This document shows, in pieces, positions 36,401 through 51,400 of a DNA stretch of 64,000 nt. Position numbers and translations under genes: made by a program. The DNA lies in assembly GCF_023078275.1 (NCBI RefSeq), contig NC_062985.1:3720001-3784000 (forward strand). The letters are read 5' to 3'. The notes beneath the pieces were generated by a model. The model did not search any database. It worked only from the letters and a program-made list of their open reading frames with translations, and was not told where the DNA came from. Source of the stretch: Leguminivora glycinivorella. Lineage: Eukaryota; Arthropoda; Insecta; Lepidoptera; Tortricidae. Position 1 is the stretch's first letter, and each line of letters begins with the position of its first letter.

Positions 36401-39400
36401 GCACGTAAGAAATATAGCAATCTTAATTTTGCAGGCTTTGCCAAATATTAACATAATATTTGATGCATGAATCTCTGGCTTATTCTCATAAATAGTTTTG
36501 TAACTCTTTGTGTTTAATTTTAAGGTTGTTTGGTTACCTCATTATCGCTCACGATAAGGATGAACTGTTTTCGAATCTTTAGGCCTGATTTAGACGACGT
36601 GCGAACTCGTAAGCAATTTTAGCTACATAGCGGGCTGTTGAGGTTACATACAATTTTGTATAGTCATCAAATAGCGCAATGTACTAAAACTCGTATTCGA
36701 GTTCTCGTACCGTCTAAAGGGGCTCTTATAGAAATAATCTGTCATCAGAGAATTTTCATGGAAAACGACAAAGTGATATCTTCTGGAGACATCATAAATT
36801 ATCATGAAAGGCTGTTAGGAATTGTCTAGTTTGAAAGTAACAGTGCAGCTGACTTGAGTAAGTAAAACAGTGTCTCTGCTTTGTGTCACCCTAAGTGCGT
36901 TTTCACATTATCCGATCCTATATCGGATGTCGGGCCGATATCCCAAACATTACAAGCGCCATCTTGGATTTTTACCATTAAAATGATTGAAATCCTTCCA
37001 ACATCCGATATCGAATCGGATAATGTGAAAACGGACTTAGTCTTCGTAAAAAGGGCATTGTTACAAATAAGTTACAATACAGAATATACTATGTGAGATT
37101 ATGAGTATGTTTTCGATGTTACCTGAGAATGTGCGTGAACAATCCGTCGGTCCATTCGCGAGTGTTGGGGTCTAATACACCGTACAACGTCTCCTTTGAC
37201 ATCGCCTTCGGGTCTATCACGTGAGCTACTCCTTCAACGCCTTCGAATCTACATAAAAAAAAGAAATCAAAGAAATTGTCGAAGAAGAAAAGAAAGTGAC
37301 CATGATAAATTGTAGTGTATCATATTGTATCCCTAAATTAGAATTAGCTGTGCGATCGTCATTATTCGGTAGCATGATTATATTGATTATAAAGCTTATG
37401 TTTGACATTGTATGGTTTTATTGGCATTCCATCTTATAAGACTCCATTCTTCATAAGACGCTTAATCATTATGCACTGCTTGCAGAAAAAAAAATCTGTT
37501 GAAAATTCACATGAAAACGTCGATATTGCACTTAAGAATAAAGCGCCTCATATTGAAATCCAAATACGTTTTATGAAGGACCTCAGTATCTTGGCTCAAG
37601 TAAACAATAGTAAGTTATAGTTGTTGGAACTTACGTAAGCTTATAAGTTTATTAACTATGAAGTTCGTATGTGTACCACTATAAACTCTACTGGTTGAAT
37701 AGAATCTTTTTTCTAGACAATGTCACATAATGTAAACAAGTCAGTTTGGTTCAGTTCGTTTGCCTGTGCGGTCGGCCGGCCGCACAAATATATAAGTAAT
37801 GGAAAACTATCTAGTATTTTATTTACAGTGTCCACGGATATTTCCAAGTATAGTTACCTTTCCAAAGCCTTGAGCAGCACGCGCCACGCGGTAGATTTGC
37901 CGCTGCCAGATGGCCCGACCATCATCAGACCATGGTTCAGTTTGCAGATCTGATATAGTTGCAGTACCTACACACAACATTGAGTTAGATAACTCCCGTG
38001 AGAGTTTTAATTAATACTTTTAAGAAGTTGTTTCTCGTGAATGTGAGATTATGAATGAGTTTCGTGATTGACAAAAATATTGAGTGTTGAGTTAACTTTT
38101 ATTTAAGTTTTAATATGTAGTAACTGAGGTGAGTGTGCTAAATTTATTGAAACTACAAAATTAACACAAGACGAAAGTGTTTTTTGACTGAATTAGATTT
38201 CTGATGAAATGAAGTTTGCTATAGTGTGTTGATACGAGTATTTATTTACAAATGTAAAATAGCGATGTAGAATTTCAGCGTGTGCTTTTTTTTATTCCGG
38301 TAACAGATTCTGCGGAGTACTAAGATACATAAGTGACAAAACAAATAGATTCAAGTTTATAAGTAATTGAGCGGAGGACAACAAGGCCAAAATTAAATTT
38401 GAAGAACCAATCTAAACAAAAAGAGAAAAAGCAATGATATATTCGGGCTGTGTTACTAACAGGTTCAGGCTGACCAAGCTATTATTATGTAAGGTATAAT
38501 GATATCTATTTCAGTATGTCAATCCAAACTATCCAAAGTATTAAATTGAACTAAAGTATTAAATTAACTGATTGATAACCTCCTTTATTACTTAAGCTAA
38601 CTTAACAGTGGAAAAAATACTGCCTAAGGCGACTAGGGTGGGACTCGAACACAGCCACTAATCCAGCGCTCTGCCCACTAAGCCACCAAGACCTCAGCTA
38701 CAGCAAGGAACTGTTTCCATCATAAGAATTTTAGGAAACCCAAGCGATATCCATAGAAATATGATCATAGGCAACATGCCGTCCTTTTTCTTCACGTTGG
38801 AGAAAAAGGGAGGCATACAGACTTATGATCATATTTCTATGATAAACATATGATAGTGTACTGTCAGCCTTACAGGTAGTTTTACCAAAACTGGCACGAA
38901 TGAAACGTACAAACTTGGATTGTTTGAGTAACACCTGTATCCACCAATACCAATAGTGTGCGATTATGCAATCGTGTCAAGAGCCGCTATTTTATTGGTT
39001 GATCAGTTACTAACATAGATATCGTCACTACTTTGAAAAAATCTCTTATCTCACGCTGCTCCTCAAAGTTAAAACGCAGTAAGTCTATAATGTATTCCAT
39101 ACATACTTACTACAATTTTCTTTTCATTGACAGACGAAGATACAAGTTTTTTTTTAAAGTAGTGACGATATTTTCATTCACGCATTCGTTCTATTCGTGC
39201 CAGCTCTTTGAAATTGACCTGTTTAATGTGCAACTCGTTCTCAATTAATGTTTTGTTTTCTAATTTACGGTTTCCTCAAACCTAATCTACGCTTGTTCAT
39301 AGTAACCAGCGATTTTGGCGAAGGCCGATTACGCAGCGATAGATTTAGGGAGACCCTTAGAAGAATAAATTGTTCATTGAAGAATGAATAGTAAAGACAA

Positions 39401-42400
39401 GCCCCAATACACCAGTCCTACCGAAACCTAACACTACAAGACCAGTGACATAGTTACAACACACACAGACAGATCCGTGCACACACTGACCTTCTCGATC
39501 CACGTGCTGTGATGCTCGCGCGACGTCTCGCGCCGTCTCTACGTGCCGTTAGCGGTTAGCATGGAAACGCATATGCATACACTCACGGGCTACCATATGA
39601 TTGGTCGACTGCGCTTTCTAATGATCTGAGATCGCATTTTTGTGCGTCATCTCATACTAAATGTCATCAAGATGACGTAAGTCAGTAAGAATGTCGCAAA
39701 TCTGTGCGATCTCTGCTAATGATGTATGTGTCTAATATTAAAATAAATTGTATCTCTATGGAAAGTACAGCTGTACAGATGTAGTGCGAAAAGGGTTTCC
39801 TTCGCATTTTTCCGGAAACGTTCGTATTTGTCATGCTAGTTCATTCAATGTCAGTACATCTTGTACTGAGACTGACTGAAATAGCATGACACGTTCGTAT
39901 GTTTCCGTAACAATACGAAAGCAAATCTTTTCGCACTAGATCTGTAACTGTAACTCAGTTTCGTTTGTTAAAGCCAAGTTTTGATTATATAACTAGTAAA
40001 TACCTACTAAGAAAAATGGTGCTCCTGAGACATCTGAAGTAACCGAGGCTGTATTAGGGTTTCCCCAAACCTACCGACGCGGAATTCGCTCTAGCCGACT
40101 AAAAGTCGCTCGCTAGTATGAAAATGCGTACACGAAGACTGATCGCATAGTACCCCCGCTTGTTCATACTAACGGGCGATTTTTTGGTCGGCGAAATCAG
40201 ATTCCGCATCGGTAGGTTGGGGAGACCCTAAACAGAGATCCAGCAGAATGTGTGAAGTGGTAGAAAGAGATAGTACATAATTTGATACAAGTCAACTTAC
40301 TCTTCTTCTTATCAAATATTGTCTCATTAGAAAACGCAGTCCAAAATTATAAATAAAAATATTAATGATAAAGCGAATGTCAGTTTCATTGTTATATTTT
40401 AAACGCATTCAATAATAATGTTAATAGCAAATGTATTATTATTTTAATTCAATGTCAAATGATACCGTCACCTGCGGTTATGATGAAATTCAATAAATTA
40501 ATCTTAGTGCAAACAATATGAATAACATTTATGTGTCAAACGGTGCGTATGATTATGAATAAAGAGATAATCTTGGTTCCCAGTAAACGACACACAATGA
40601 GTAGTGTAACACTTTAATGAATGAGAAATGTCAACTAGAAACCAAGCAATTTCAATTAATTAGTTTCATCAAATCATATTATTAAATTTAAACACCCAAT
40701 GATAAAAATGCACATTCATAATAGTCAGTAGGACAACAAATACTCTCTGTTACTTCTGTATATTAAACCAGATGGTTTGAGCGCATTCGACGAGTGAAAG
40801 AGGGGTCGTTTCTTTTTGAAAAAGATCCTCAAAAATGGATCGAAACATGTCGAGCGTTATATCGACCTCAACATTAATACGTGAGTACCCACTTAAAATA
40901 TTTTAAGTATGTTTGAGTCTCACGGGTTTCTAGTTAAAACAGATGGTTTAACCCGATTAAGTGGTAATATCCTTATTTATGCTGTCTCTTGCAATACCCG
41001 TTGTAGCGTATGAATGTTTAAGTTATGTAATTTCAGATATACTTATTTTAAGAAAACAAATGAATATATCAACTATTTAAAATGAGCATAGTTGTCTCTA
41101 CTGACGATCAATGATTGATTTGAGACATAAATGGTATTCGATTTGTTATAATTATGATATGTTAAATGTATTAAATTCACCGCATTTCACCACCGTTTTC
41201 AGGGATGCATTTATTCCTGTGCCAACAGAAAGTTTCCGAAACGTCGAAAATCTTCAAAATTTCCTCTACAGTTAATTTAACTGTTTGAGACCGGAGGCAA
41301 ACGAGCAGACGGGTCGCCTGATGGTAAGCGATGGCCGCCGATACTGATGGCCCATGGAAACTTTGATTCTTTTGTATATTCAACAAACCTTCGAGAATTT
41401 CAAGGTTTTAGAATCTTCCTGTAATTGGCACATTGATAGTTATTTAATTAGAATGTGACGTACCTTTTCCATCCATGTGGAGCCTTGCTCGTCGCCTTCA
41501 CCACAGACTAGGAACTCTTCGGCACAAACCGCACGGATCTCGTTCTTCAGACCTAGTATAAAATTATTCATATGTATTAAAAAATATATTCAAATATATG
41601 ACGGTATAAGATTTTGCACCCTTTGAGGCCACGTCTATCATATGCGCGTTATTGTAAACATTAGGTCCTGGCTCTGAACCGCGTACGTCTACCGACGTAC
41701 GCGCCCAACTCTGCAGTGCATACGTCGGACTATGCTCGACTTTTTCAGTAGGCCCGTACGGGCCGTACGTATAGCAAATAGTAGAGCATGAATGTTGCCA
41801 TTGGGCTGTAACAACGCGTGTCAGTTTACGTTTTTAGCTGTCAAAGAGGCGCTCTGTTCTCTGCCCAGAAAGCTGTTATACGGAATGAATTATTTCTGGT
41901 ACTGAAATTAAATTTCTATAGAACGTATTTTCAGAAAACCACTTTTTAGGCGACCTTCTATTAGTAATAACCACTAACCAGTCATTTCAGCCCTGGTATA
42001 TCCAACATTCGGAAACACATAGCTAAACAGAGAGAAGAGGAGCGGTATGTCTTTGGCAACCAGCTTGGGCACAATGGTCTCGCAGACAAACTGGATATTA
42101 TACTTTACTTTTGTACTTTTTTAAATATTAATTATAAATGACCCAACCGAAGATTCTAAATAAATAAATAGAAAACCCACTAACCAGTCATCTCAGCCCT
42201 GGTGTACCCAACATTAGGGAAGACATCGTTGAGAAGCGAGAACAGTAGCGGGATGTCTTCTGCGACCAGCTTAGGCACCATGGTCTCGCAGACAGATTGT
42301 ATGAGGATATCCTGTTCGGGCAAAGACTCGGCGATGGATGCCTCGTCGGGAACTTCAGTGCCACGCTCGATTAGGTTCTCCTGCGAATAGAATAAGGAGT

Positions 42401-45400
42401 TAAAATGATTCTTGTAATGCTTCGCTTTAATGTAATTGACAACATTTCATATTTTTGAGTACTACTTTTTATTGTTTGGTTTGAAAGAACTCAATACTAA
42501 AAGATACACGTATTTTTTTATTCTCCCAAAAACTGCTATTTTAATGAGAAAATCCCTTCTTATTACTACTTCGAGCAGAAAGAGCGTAAGTTACAAACGT
42601 CAAGACACAGCTTCATGACGTCACATGTGTTGTTTCATACACCTAAGAAAACGACAAAATCATTTTTTTTTTAAGTTTTAACAGTCAGCTCAAACAGTCC
42701 GATATGTCTGACTGTCAAGTGTCACTGTCAACCACTAGTGAATGACTACGAATCATAGACTAAGCCATGAATTTTTTAATATCTTTGCTACGAACTGTGA
42801 CAAGTTTCACTGTCAAACTCAAGCGACATCCCAACTGGAAGATTTTTTTGATATAGTGGCAGCTCTAAATCAGCTATTTGACGTCACTTCCCCTTTAAAC
42901 TATTTTTAAGATTTTTTATACTAAAAATGTGGAAAAAAAAAATTAAAAAAATGATTTATGTGATCTACAAGCGTATATCTCGAAATGGTTTTTGATTTAG
43001 GGACATTGAAAATTTTGAAACGTTGTCAATTAGGTTCCGTGAGTTAGGGAAATAGGAAATCAGCATAAAATTAGAAGGAGCACCTATTTTGAGACTAAGT
43101 GAGACTCAACTGAGAAAGCAATCTGTCAATCTGCCTTGATAGTGGACGCAGTTGCAATATATCATACAAGGGCATTTTCGCGAGAACAATCACCAATTTT
43201 TTTTTTCTAAGGTAGGTAAGTTTTATGTTTTTTCTACCCAGAATCACGAGCCCTTTCGATCTAGGATAAAAATGGTCCCAAAATGTTCTATTATTTTGCA
43301 TACTTTCCACTTTGTAACACTTTGTGTTCGAAAAATGGTAATTAAGTGGAAAAAATAAATTTGGGACGCTTTTTCCCGCCTAGTAGGATCAAAAGGGCTC
43401 GTAATTCTGAGTAGGAAAAACATTAAATTTACCTATTTTAGAAAAAAAGTTTTTGAATCTTTTTTCGCGAAAATACCCACAATTTCTCGTCTGTTTTTGT
43501 CCCGCTTTTAAAATGACTGTATTGACTGTTGTAAAAATGATTTCAACTAGAATTTACCTTGATTTTCTGGATGCGGTCGCGCTTGACGTTACCAGCAGAT
43601 ACGAGCACAGACTTGAGGGCACGAAGACCGAAGTCGTAGTGAGACTGGTTCGACAGTTGTTCGTCGCAGAGTCTGGAGAAATATTCATACAATAGTCATT
43701 TTTGCTGAGTGTTTTGTACAAATAAATATGTATATTCGCGTCTGTCTATTCATGTTCGCGATAAACTCGAAATCTATCTATAGGGATTCTTCAGAAATTG
43801 AGGTTGTTACCACAATTTGTTGCAGGTTGCTAGTATCCGTTATAAACGGAGAGACACAAAATATTATAGGTACACACTTTCCTTTTTGTCAGTATTGTGT
43901 GTTAAATAATAGGCTAGTTTCCTACTAGTCAAATCAGCTTCTTTTTAAGAACTGTCATAACGACTTGCTAATATGGAATTACTATGAAATACTGAGGAGT
44001 GACGTCACGGTCAATTAATTTACTTTATATCATTCTCTTTGACTTATTAAATAGAAATAATGTTTAAACATAACTACTGTCCACATTTTTATTCTAATTA
44101 TGTGGTGCTTTATTTCGTGCACTGCATAAAATATTTTAAGTATAGGAGACTAGCCTATTCAAATATGTATGTCTAGAACTTACTTGAAGAACGGCACAAT
44201 CTTGCAAGCCAACTTCTCCGCAGTCCTGAAGCCCTGGCTAAACAACATGACTTCAGCGATCAGCTGCCGATCAGGTGTGGTCATAGCCAAGCTGCGGAAG
44301 AGTTTCTTCAAGTTGTCGGGCAGGTTGGAGCGGCCAGCGTAACCGGGATTCATTGTGATGAATATGGCCATGTCTTGGCTGACGCGCACTTGCTTGCCTA
44401 CCAGCTCTACGGTTATGGATTTAGCTGAAATTGTAACACATAGTTAAGGTTGCAGTTTTTATAGTGATATAAGGGAACATACTATTATTTTAAAAAGTAA
44501 GTAACATAGTTTAACACAGCAAAAGGGAGTGTACAAGTTTCTAACGGGTTAGCAACGCGCATGTGACACTTCTTGAGTTGCAAGCGTCCATAGGTTGCGG
44601 TGACCGCTTTCCATCAGGCGTACCGTATGCTTGTTTGCCACCGACGTAGCATAAAAAAAAAGCATACAGATGTTTTTTCTTCGTATTTTCACGAAAACTC
44701 ACGAACGTGTCAAGCTATTTCAGTCAGTTTCAATATAAGAAGTACTGACGTTGAAATACGATGCAAAACTATTATGCACTACATATGCAACTCGTTGACA
44801 TGGTCAGTCACCGAAGTCCAAATTGAAGGTTTGCGAAAAATGGAGCGCAGCATCTTAGGTGTAACAAGATTGGACCGCATGAGAAACACTACACTTCTTA
44901 AGGGCGACTTGCACCAACGAAAATGGAGGGTCAAACCACTATTTTATATGGAATTTGACAGTTGACAACCCACTAACCCTGAGTTAAGTGATTGGTGCAA
45001 GTGGACCTAAGTGTCACAAGATTGGACCGCATCAGAAACACTACACTGCGCTCCAAAAGACGCCTACGTAGGGGAGAAGACCGACAGGCTGATGTGGGAA
45101 TGGGCTGGTCACGTCTGCCGCATGCATACAAATAGCTGGGCAAATACGAGGTTTCTTCAGGTTCACGACTAAAAATCTGGTTGGTTTGGAAACAGGTCAA
45201 GTAATCGTCAAAGTGACGTTGTAGGAGGTAGGGCATACCGAATGATATTCCGCTTTGTGTGGTAGGGCACAGCACAGCGGATATCGTCTCGCTCGAATCT
45301 AGAACAGAGCCCAACTGGGAAAGTACCTCCGCCTTACAGAAGCCAAAGCCAAATAGCACTAGACCGTACTCATAGTGTTGTGTTTTTGCCGATGAGTACA

Positions 45401-48400
45401 GCTGCCAGAGCTCAACATGGGTGCGGTGTGCCGACGACGGGAGGACTTACGGAACTAATTTGTTCCGCCTATTGTCCTTTGAGTAGTCGACAACCCGAAT
45501 CCTCCTTGGAACTTGTACACTCCTTTTTGCTGTGTACTTATACGTAACATAGAAAAAGGGAGTGTACAAGTTTCTAATGGGGTGGCAACGCGCATGTGAC
45601 ACTCTTCGAGTTGCAGGCGTAAATAGGTTACGGTGACCGCCTTCCATCAGGCGGACCGTATGCTTGTTAGCCACCGATTAAGTATTAAAAAAAAGGTCAA
45701 AACGAATAGAATTGTAACTCACCAGTATTGTCCCCCTCCTGATGGCTCTTGAGTGCCTCCTGGATGGTCTGCACCTGCTGTGATACGGCTGACAACATTC
45801 TCTCCTCAAGACGATTGAACTCGTCGAAGCAACCCCATGCGCCAACCTATTTAACATTTATGACATTTAGCTTTTACCCGCGGCTTCGCTCGCGTTAGAA
45901 AGAGACAAAAAGTAGCCTATGTCACTCTCTATCCCTTCAACTATCTCCACTTAAAAAATCACGTCTATACGTCGCTCCGTCCGTGAAAGACGGACAAACA
46001 AACAGACACACACACTTTCCCATTTATAATATCAGTATGGAAGTATAGATAAATGACAATCGCGGATAGAAAACATCAATCATGACAATAGTACATTGTG
46101 TAACAAGGGGAGGAAGTTGAATATTACTAACGAGAGTAAGTTAAATCGCAACGGCTTGCCGGAGCGATTAGAGACTCGAGTTACTAATATTCATACTCCC
46201 CGAGTTACACACAATGTTTTTTATTACACTCGCAATGTAAAAAATATGTAAATAAATGTAAAAAAAGTTAAGTACGGTACAAGAAATTTCATTATTCCCT
46301 TGGGAGACCGATTTTTCTATAACTCACGCTCCGCCTGCATGCAATAGCACATTTAAAGTGCGGGTGTGATGAAAAAATACGTATTGTGATCACGCTACTC
46401 TTTGTAGCATTTGTAATTTTTAAGGTCCCTTACCAAAAAGGTACAAAAGGAACCCTTAGGTGTATCTTGATTCAACGTACGCGCTGGTACTTTGCATAGT
46501 AATTTTTGCGTAGCGCTTTATAAACGCGATCGACCAGTGAATTCGTCATACCCTTATTCTGTTTTGGAAAAAAGAAACACAGATGTCAACATTATAAATA
46601 TTTTAAATTAGTATTATTTGAAACCATGGATTCCTTATGTGTATTATGTAACCACCCTAAGTAAGTACCTAAACGGTAAGTCCCACGTTGGGCGCCCATT
46701 TAACTCGTAGAGAAACCATTAAAAATCCTTTACCTGGCACAGACCGACGAAGATACGGCCCATAGCCTGGAAGTCGAATGTCTCGTCGCAATTGAATACC
46801 AGCACGAAGCGACCCAGCTGGTTACCGAGAGCCTTCACGGATTCAGTCTTGCCGGTACCGGCCGGCCCTGAGAACATAACACGAATTGTAGAAAGCTAAA
46901 ACACATGTCTCAAAAATATCACATCATATTTATGTAGTTTTTCTTGTGGAGAATTTCTGGGATTATAAGAGTTTGTACTAGAAACCGTACAGGAAAGGAA
47001 TTTAGCGTTTGCCATCGATCGTCAGTTGTTACAGGGCCTTATTGGCCACGTCATTTATTGCAGATGATTGTTGCAGCGGCTAAGTCGTCGTAATGTGTCG
47101 TGTGGAAGTTGATTGCAACGTCTTCGGTGGCTAAGGAGACCTATACCAGAGCGGCATCTTTTACCTGGGCTCTGGCAGCGCGTAGTTTTTTCTGCCTGAG
47201 GCTTTTCTAACCAATCCTCGTCATACTTGTCTACCCCAGCTTTAAGACCACTCTGGTCTCATCTCGGCCTTAGATTCCCAAATGTGGACCTTAGTAAACC
47301 TATACTGTCCCTGTTCAGTTTGGTATTTAATTTATATCTTACCGAATGGCGAGCCTCCGAGACGGGCTTCCAAAGCTTGTGTCATGGTCAGATAGCAGCG
47401 GTCTGTCAGCGGGGTCTGCACCAGCCGGTCTTGGACGCCGAGGTACTCGAAACCGTACAGGAATTTAGCGTTCGCCATGTGGATGGTGAGTTGTTGAAGG
47501 ACCTAAGTAAATCGAAACGGAAATCAATTAAAGACAGTACAGGTCATTTCACGAAAGCTGGCAGTGCTGGCACAAATGGAATAAACGAAACTTTGATTGT
47601 ACGAGTGACACCTGTATCGGTATAAAGTCGTAACTGTACGAAATGTCGACGATCCCAAACTCACAGGCGGTATTGAACCCTTAAGTCTAAGGAGAGACTT
47701 CGCTTCCTTGTGTGTGTTCTATCGCCTGTACAATGGGTTGTGTTATAAAGAACTGTTTGACATGATGCCAACGACCACTTTTCATCAACGCACCGCTCGC
47801 CATCGACAAGGCGCTCATCCACACACCTTACAACCTAAATGGTCGCGCACCGTGCGGTTTCAGAGGAATTTCCTCCCGCGAACGCTCCGGCTGTGGAATG
47901 AGCTCCGAGGTTTCGTCTGTGTCTGGACTTACATCGTTGTTCCTAGGGTCGAAGTAGAAGCGCATCTCGCAAAGCCACTCGAAGGAGCGCGCGCTGTTCA
48001 CATCCGAGGCGATCAGGCGACGCGTCACGGTTCGCTTGTGGACGAACTCGTTGATCTACAACGAAAATAACAGTATTAATAATAGGTCTTTAAACGACAC
48101 GCCTTTCATGCATGGCTCGTCAGCGTGATCTTTGTCGAGGTTACCGTTTTATAATGGACAGTAGCCGCAAGACCAACTGACTCGCTGTTGATCCCAGCGC
48201 AAACAAGTTTTTCGCAGAAATCGCGAAGCGTCTGATTAACGTAACTGGTGACCGAAGAGCTGGCGACTTCCTCACGCAACCAGCATTGCGATTTGCGATA
48301 CAGCAAAGAATTGTACAATGCCTCAAGGACCTTTTTAGGGTTCCGTAGTCAACTAGGAACCCTTATAGTTTCGCCATGTCTGTCTGTCCGTCCGTCCGTC

Positions 48401-51400
48401 CGTCCGTCCGTCCGTCCGTCTGCGGATAATCTCAGTAACCGTTAGCACTAGAAAGCTGAAATTTGGTACCAATATGTATATCAATCATGCCAACAAAGTG
48501 CAAAAATAAAAAACCGGCCAAGTGCGAGTCGGACTCGCGCACCGAGGGTTCCGTACAAACCTGCAAGGTTTACAAAGTTCGTTCATTACGACAATCGAGT
48601 CATAACTATGGTATTTTTATTGCAAAATGAAATTCATAACATTACAATGGGGAAAGATGGAGGAGCATAAATTTAAGAATATTTTGTAATGTAACTAAAA
48701 ATTTAAGGTTTTCGGAATTTTTCCTTTATGTGTGCTATAAAACGTTGCTTCATGCCAAATTTCAAGATTCTAGGTCGACTGGAAGTACCCTTTAGGTTTT
48801 GATTCCCTTGCGAGTACTTGCGAGTTTCAAAATATGCAGCTTAAATTGCTGTTTCTTTTGATTGCGTTGACATAGAAGTTTGATTTTGTTACAGCTTAAA
48901 GGTATTATAGACCTGAGTATTTGGTATGAATTTCAATTTAATACCTCTACGCGTTTATGAGGAAATGGGTAGTAAGGTTAAAATTATTAAAAAAATATAT
49001 ATTATGTGATGTAACTAAAAATTTATGGTTTTCGTAATTTTTCCTTTATCTATGCTATAAGACGTTGCTTCGTACCAAATTTCAAGATTCTGAGTTCACG
49101 GGAAGCACCCTGTAGGTTTTGATTCCCTTGCAAGTGTCGAAAATTTGCGGCATAAACGGCTGTATCTTTTGATTGCGTTGGCTTAGAAGTTTTATTTTTT
49201 CACAGCTTCAAGGGACAGTAGACCTGAGTAATTGATATAAATTTCAGCTTCATACCTCCACGCGTTCCTGAGAAAAAGGGTCTTGACAGACGGACGGACG
49301 GACGGACAGACGGACAACAAAGTGATCCTATAAGGGTTCCGTTTTTTCCTTTTGAGGTACGGAACCCTAAAAAATGGAAAAAAATGTTTTATTAGGGTAC
49401 TCCCCCTACATGTAAAGTGGGGGCTGATTTTTTTTTTTTCATTCCAACCCCAACGTGTGATATATTGTTGGATAGGTATTTAAAAATGAATAAGGGTTTA
49501 CTAAGATCATTTTTTGATAATATTAATATTTTCGGAAATAATCGCTCCTAAAGGAAAAAAACCGGCCAAGAGCGTGTCGGGCCACGCTCAGTGTAGGGTT
49601 CCGTAGTTTTTCGTATTTTTCTCAAAAACTACTGAACCTATCAAGTTCAAAACAATTTTCCTAGAAAGCCTTTATAAAGTTCTACTTTTGTGATTTTTTT
49701 CATATTTTTTAAACATATGGTTCAAAAGTTAGAGGGGGGGGGGCGCACTTTTTTTTCCTTTAGGAGCGATTATTTTCGAAAATATTAGTATTATCAAAAA
49801 ACGATCTTAGTAAACCCTTATTCATTTTTAAATACCTATCCAACAATATATCACACGTTAGGGTTGGAATGAAAAAAAAATCAGCCCCCACTTTACATGT
49901 AGGGGGGCTACCCTAATAAAACATTTTTTTCCATTTTTTATTTTTGCACTTTGTTGGCGTGATTGATATACATATTGGTACCAAATTTCAGCTTTCTAGT
50001 GCTTACAGTTACTGAGATTATCCGCGGACGGACGGACGGACGGACGGACGGACGGACGGACGGACGGACGGACGGACGGACGGACAGACAGACATGGCGA
50101 AACTATAAGGGTTCCTAGTTGACTACGGAACCCTAAAAAAGTGCGTCCCCCCCTCTAACTTTTGAACCATATGTTTAAAAAATATGAAAAAAATCACAAA
50201 AGTAGAACTTTATAAAGACTTTCTAGGAAAATTGTTTTGAACTTGATAGGTTCAGTAGTTTTTGAGAAAAATACGGAAAACTACGGAACCCTACACTGAG
50301 CGTGGCCCGACACGCTCTTGGCCGGTTTTTTAGACATAAGCTAGCTATTATTTTTTTCGCTTAGTCTTAGTTTATATATGCAAATTCGTGACATGAACGA
50401 ATAAATGATTGATAAAAACTCACCAAGTGTTCCAGCTTCCTCCTCCTGAGCGGAGGTTGCTCCTGCAGCACGGAGTCCGCGAGGATGTTGAGCATGTTCT
50501 CCACATGAGTGAGGACTTTCTTGAGGCCTTCGCCGCCGCCTGCGGATAGGGCCGCGTCCACGTCTTCGGACCAGAGGATCTGCGCGGCTAGGACTACGAT
50601 TTGGGCCTGAAAGATAACATTATTTTGTAGTATATTTTTGTAAGTCAGAGTTTTATTAGGCACTAGCGACCCGCCCCGGCTTCGCACGTTTACCTACATG
50701 TAAACCTTCCTCTAGAATCACTCTATCTATTAAAAAAACCGCATCAAAATCCGTTGCGTAGTTTTAAAGATTTAAGCATACATAGGGACATAGGGACAGA
50801 GAAAGCGACTTTGTTTTATACTATGTAGTGATAATGTGGTATCACCGTAAATAAGCGGATCCACACACATACAGAGCGAGCAACGCCTTCCGGCGGCAAA
50901 CGGCCAATCTAGACGTGCAGTTGGCTTTGCCAGTGGAAACACGCATGCTGCGTCAACCGAGGCTAGGCCACTTGCGAGGCGAAGGAAATAGATAAGAGTT
51001 GAGACTCTAAAGAAGTCCGGGAACATATTGTTCCAGAGAATTCAAGATCTCCAGATTTATTTAAACTAGTAAGAACTAAAACATTATTATTATTATTTTC
51101 TTTATTTCTTTCAAATCTTAGGCTAGGCTGTTTATAATATGAATATAAAAGTAAAATACAAAACCACTTACAAAACAATATAAAACACATATAAACACAT
51201 TATAAAAAACCTAACCTAGGGTGCCGCCAGCAGCGGGGCAGGGCCCAAGCTGCCGGTGGTTAGGGCTGCAGAGAGAGGAACCGTCGGACTATCCGCGCTG
51301 TGTCCAAGATCACCGCCTTCTGCATCTGGCCCTTGATCCAGCCACCTAGCGAGAGTCTCTTAAGATGTTGGTCGAGACTCTTCGCTATGAGACCGTTCGC

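Noticed and set aside
44973..45359. Minus-strand frame of 128 codons
   Set aside because: It crosses RTE debris and a repeat containing GGGCACAGCACAGCGGAT that also occurs near 54760; not a host gene.
47227..47625. Plus-strand frame of 132 codons as a small gene
   Set aside because: Most of it is antisense to the AAA1 entry exon.
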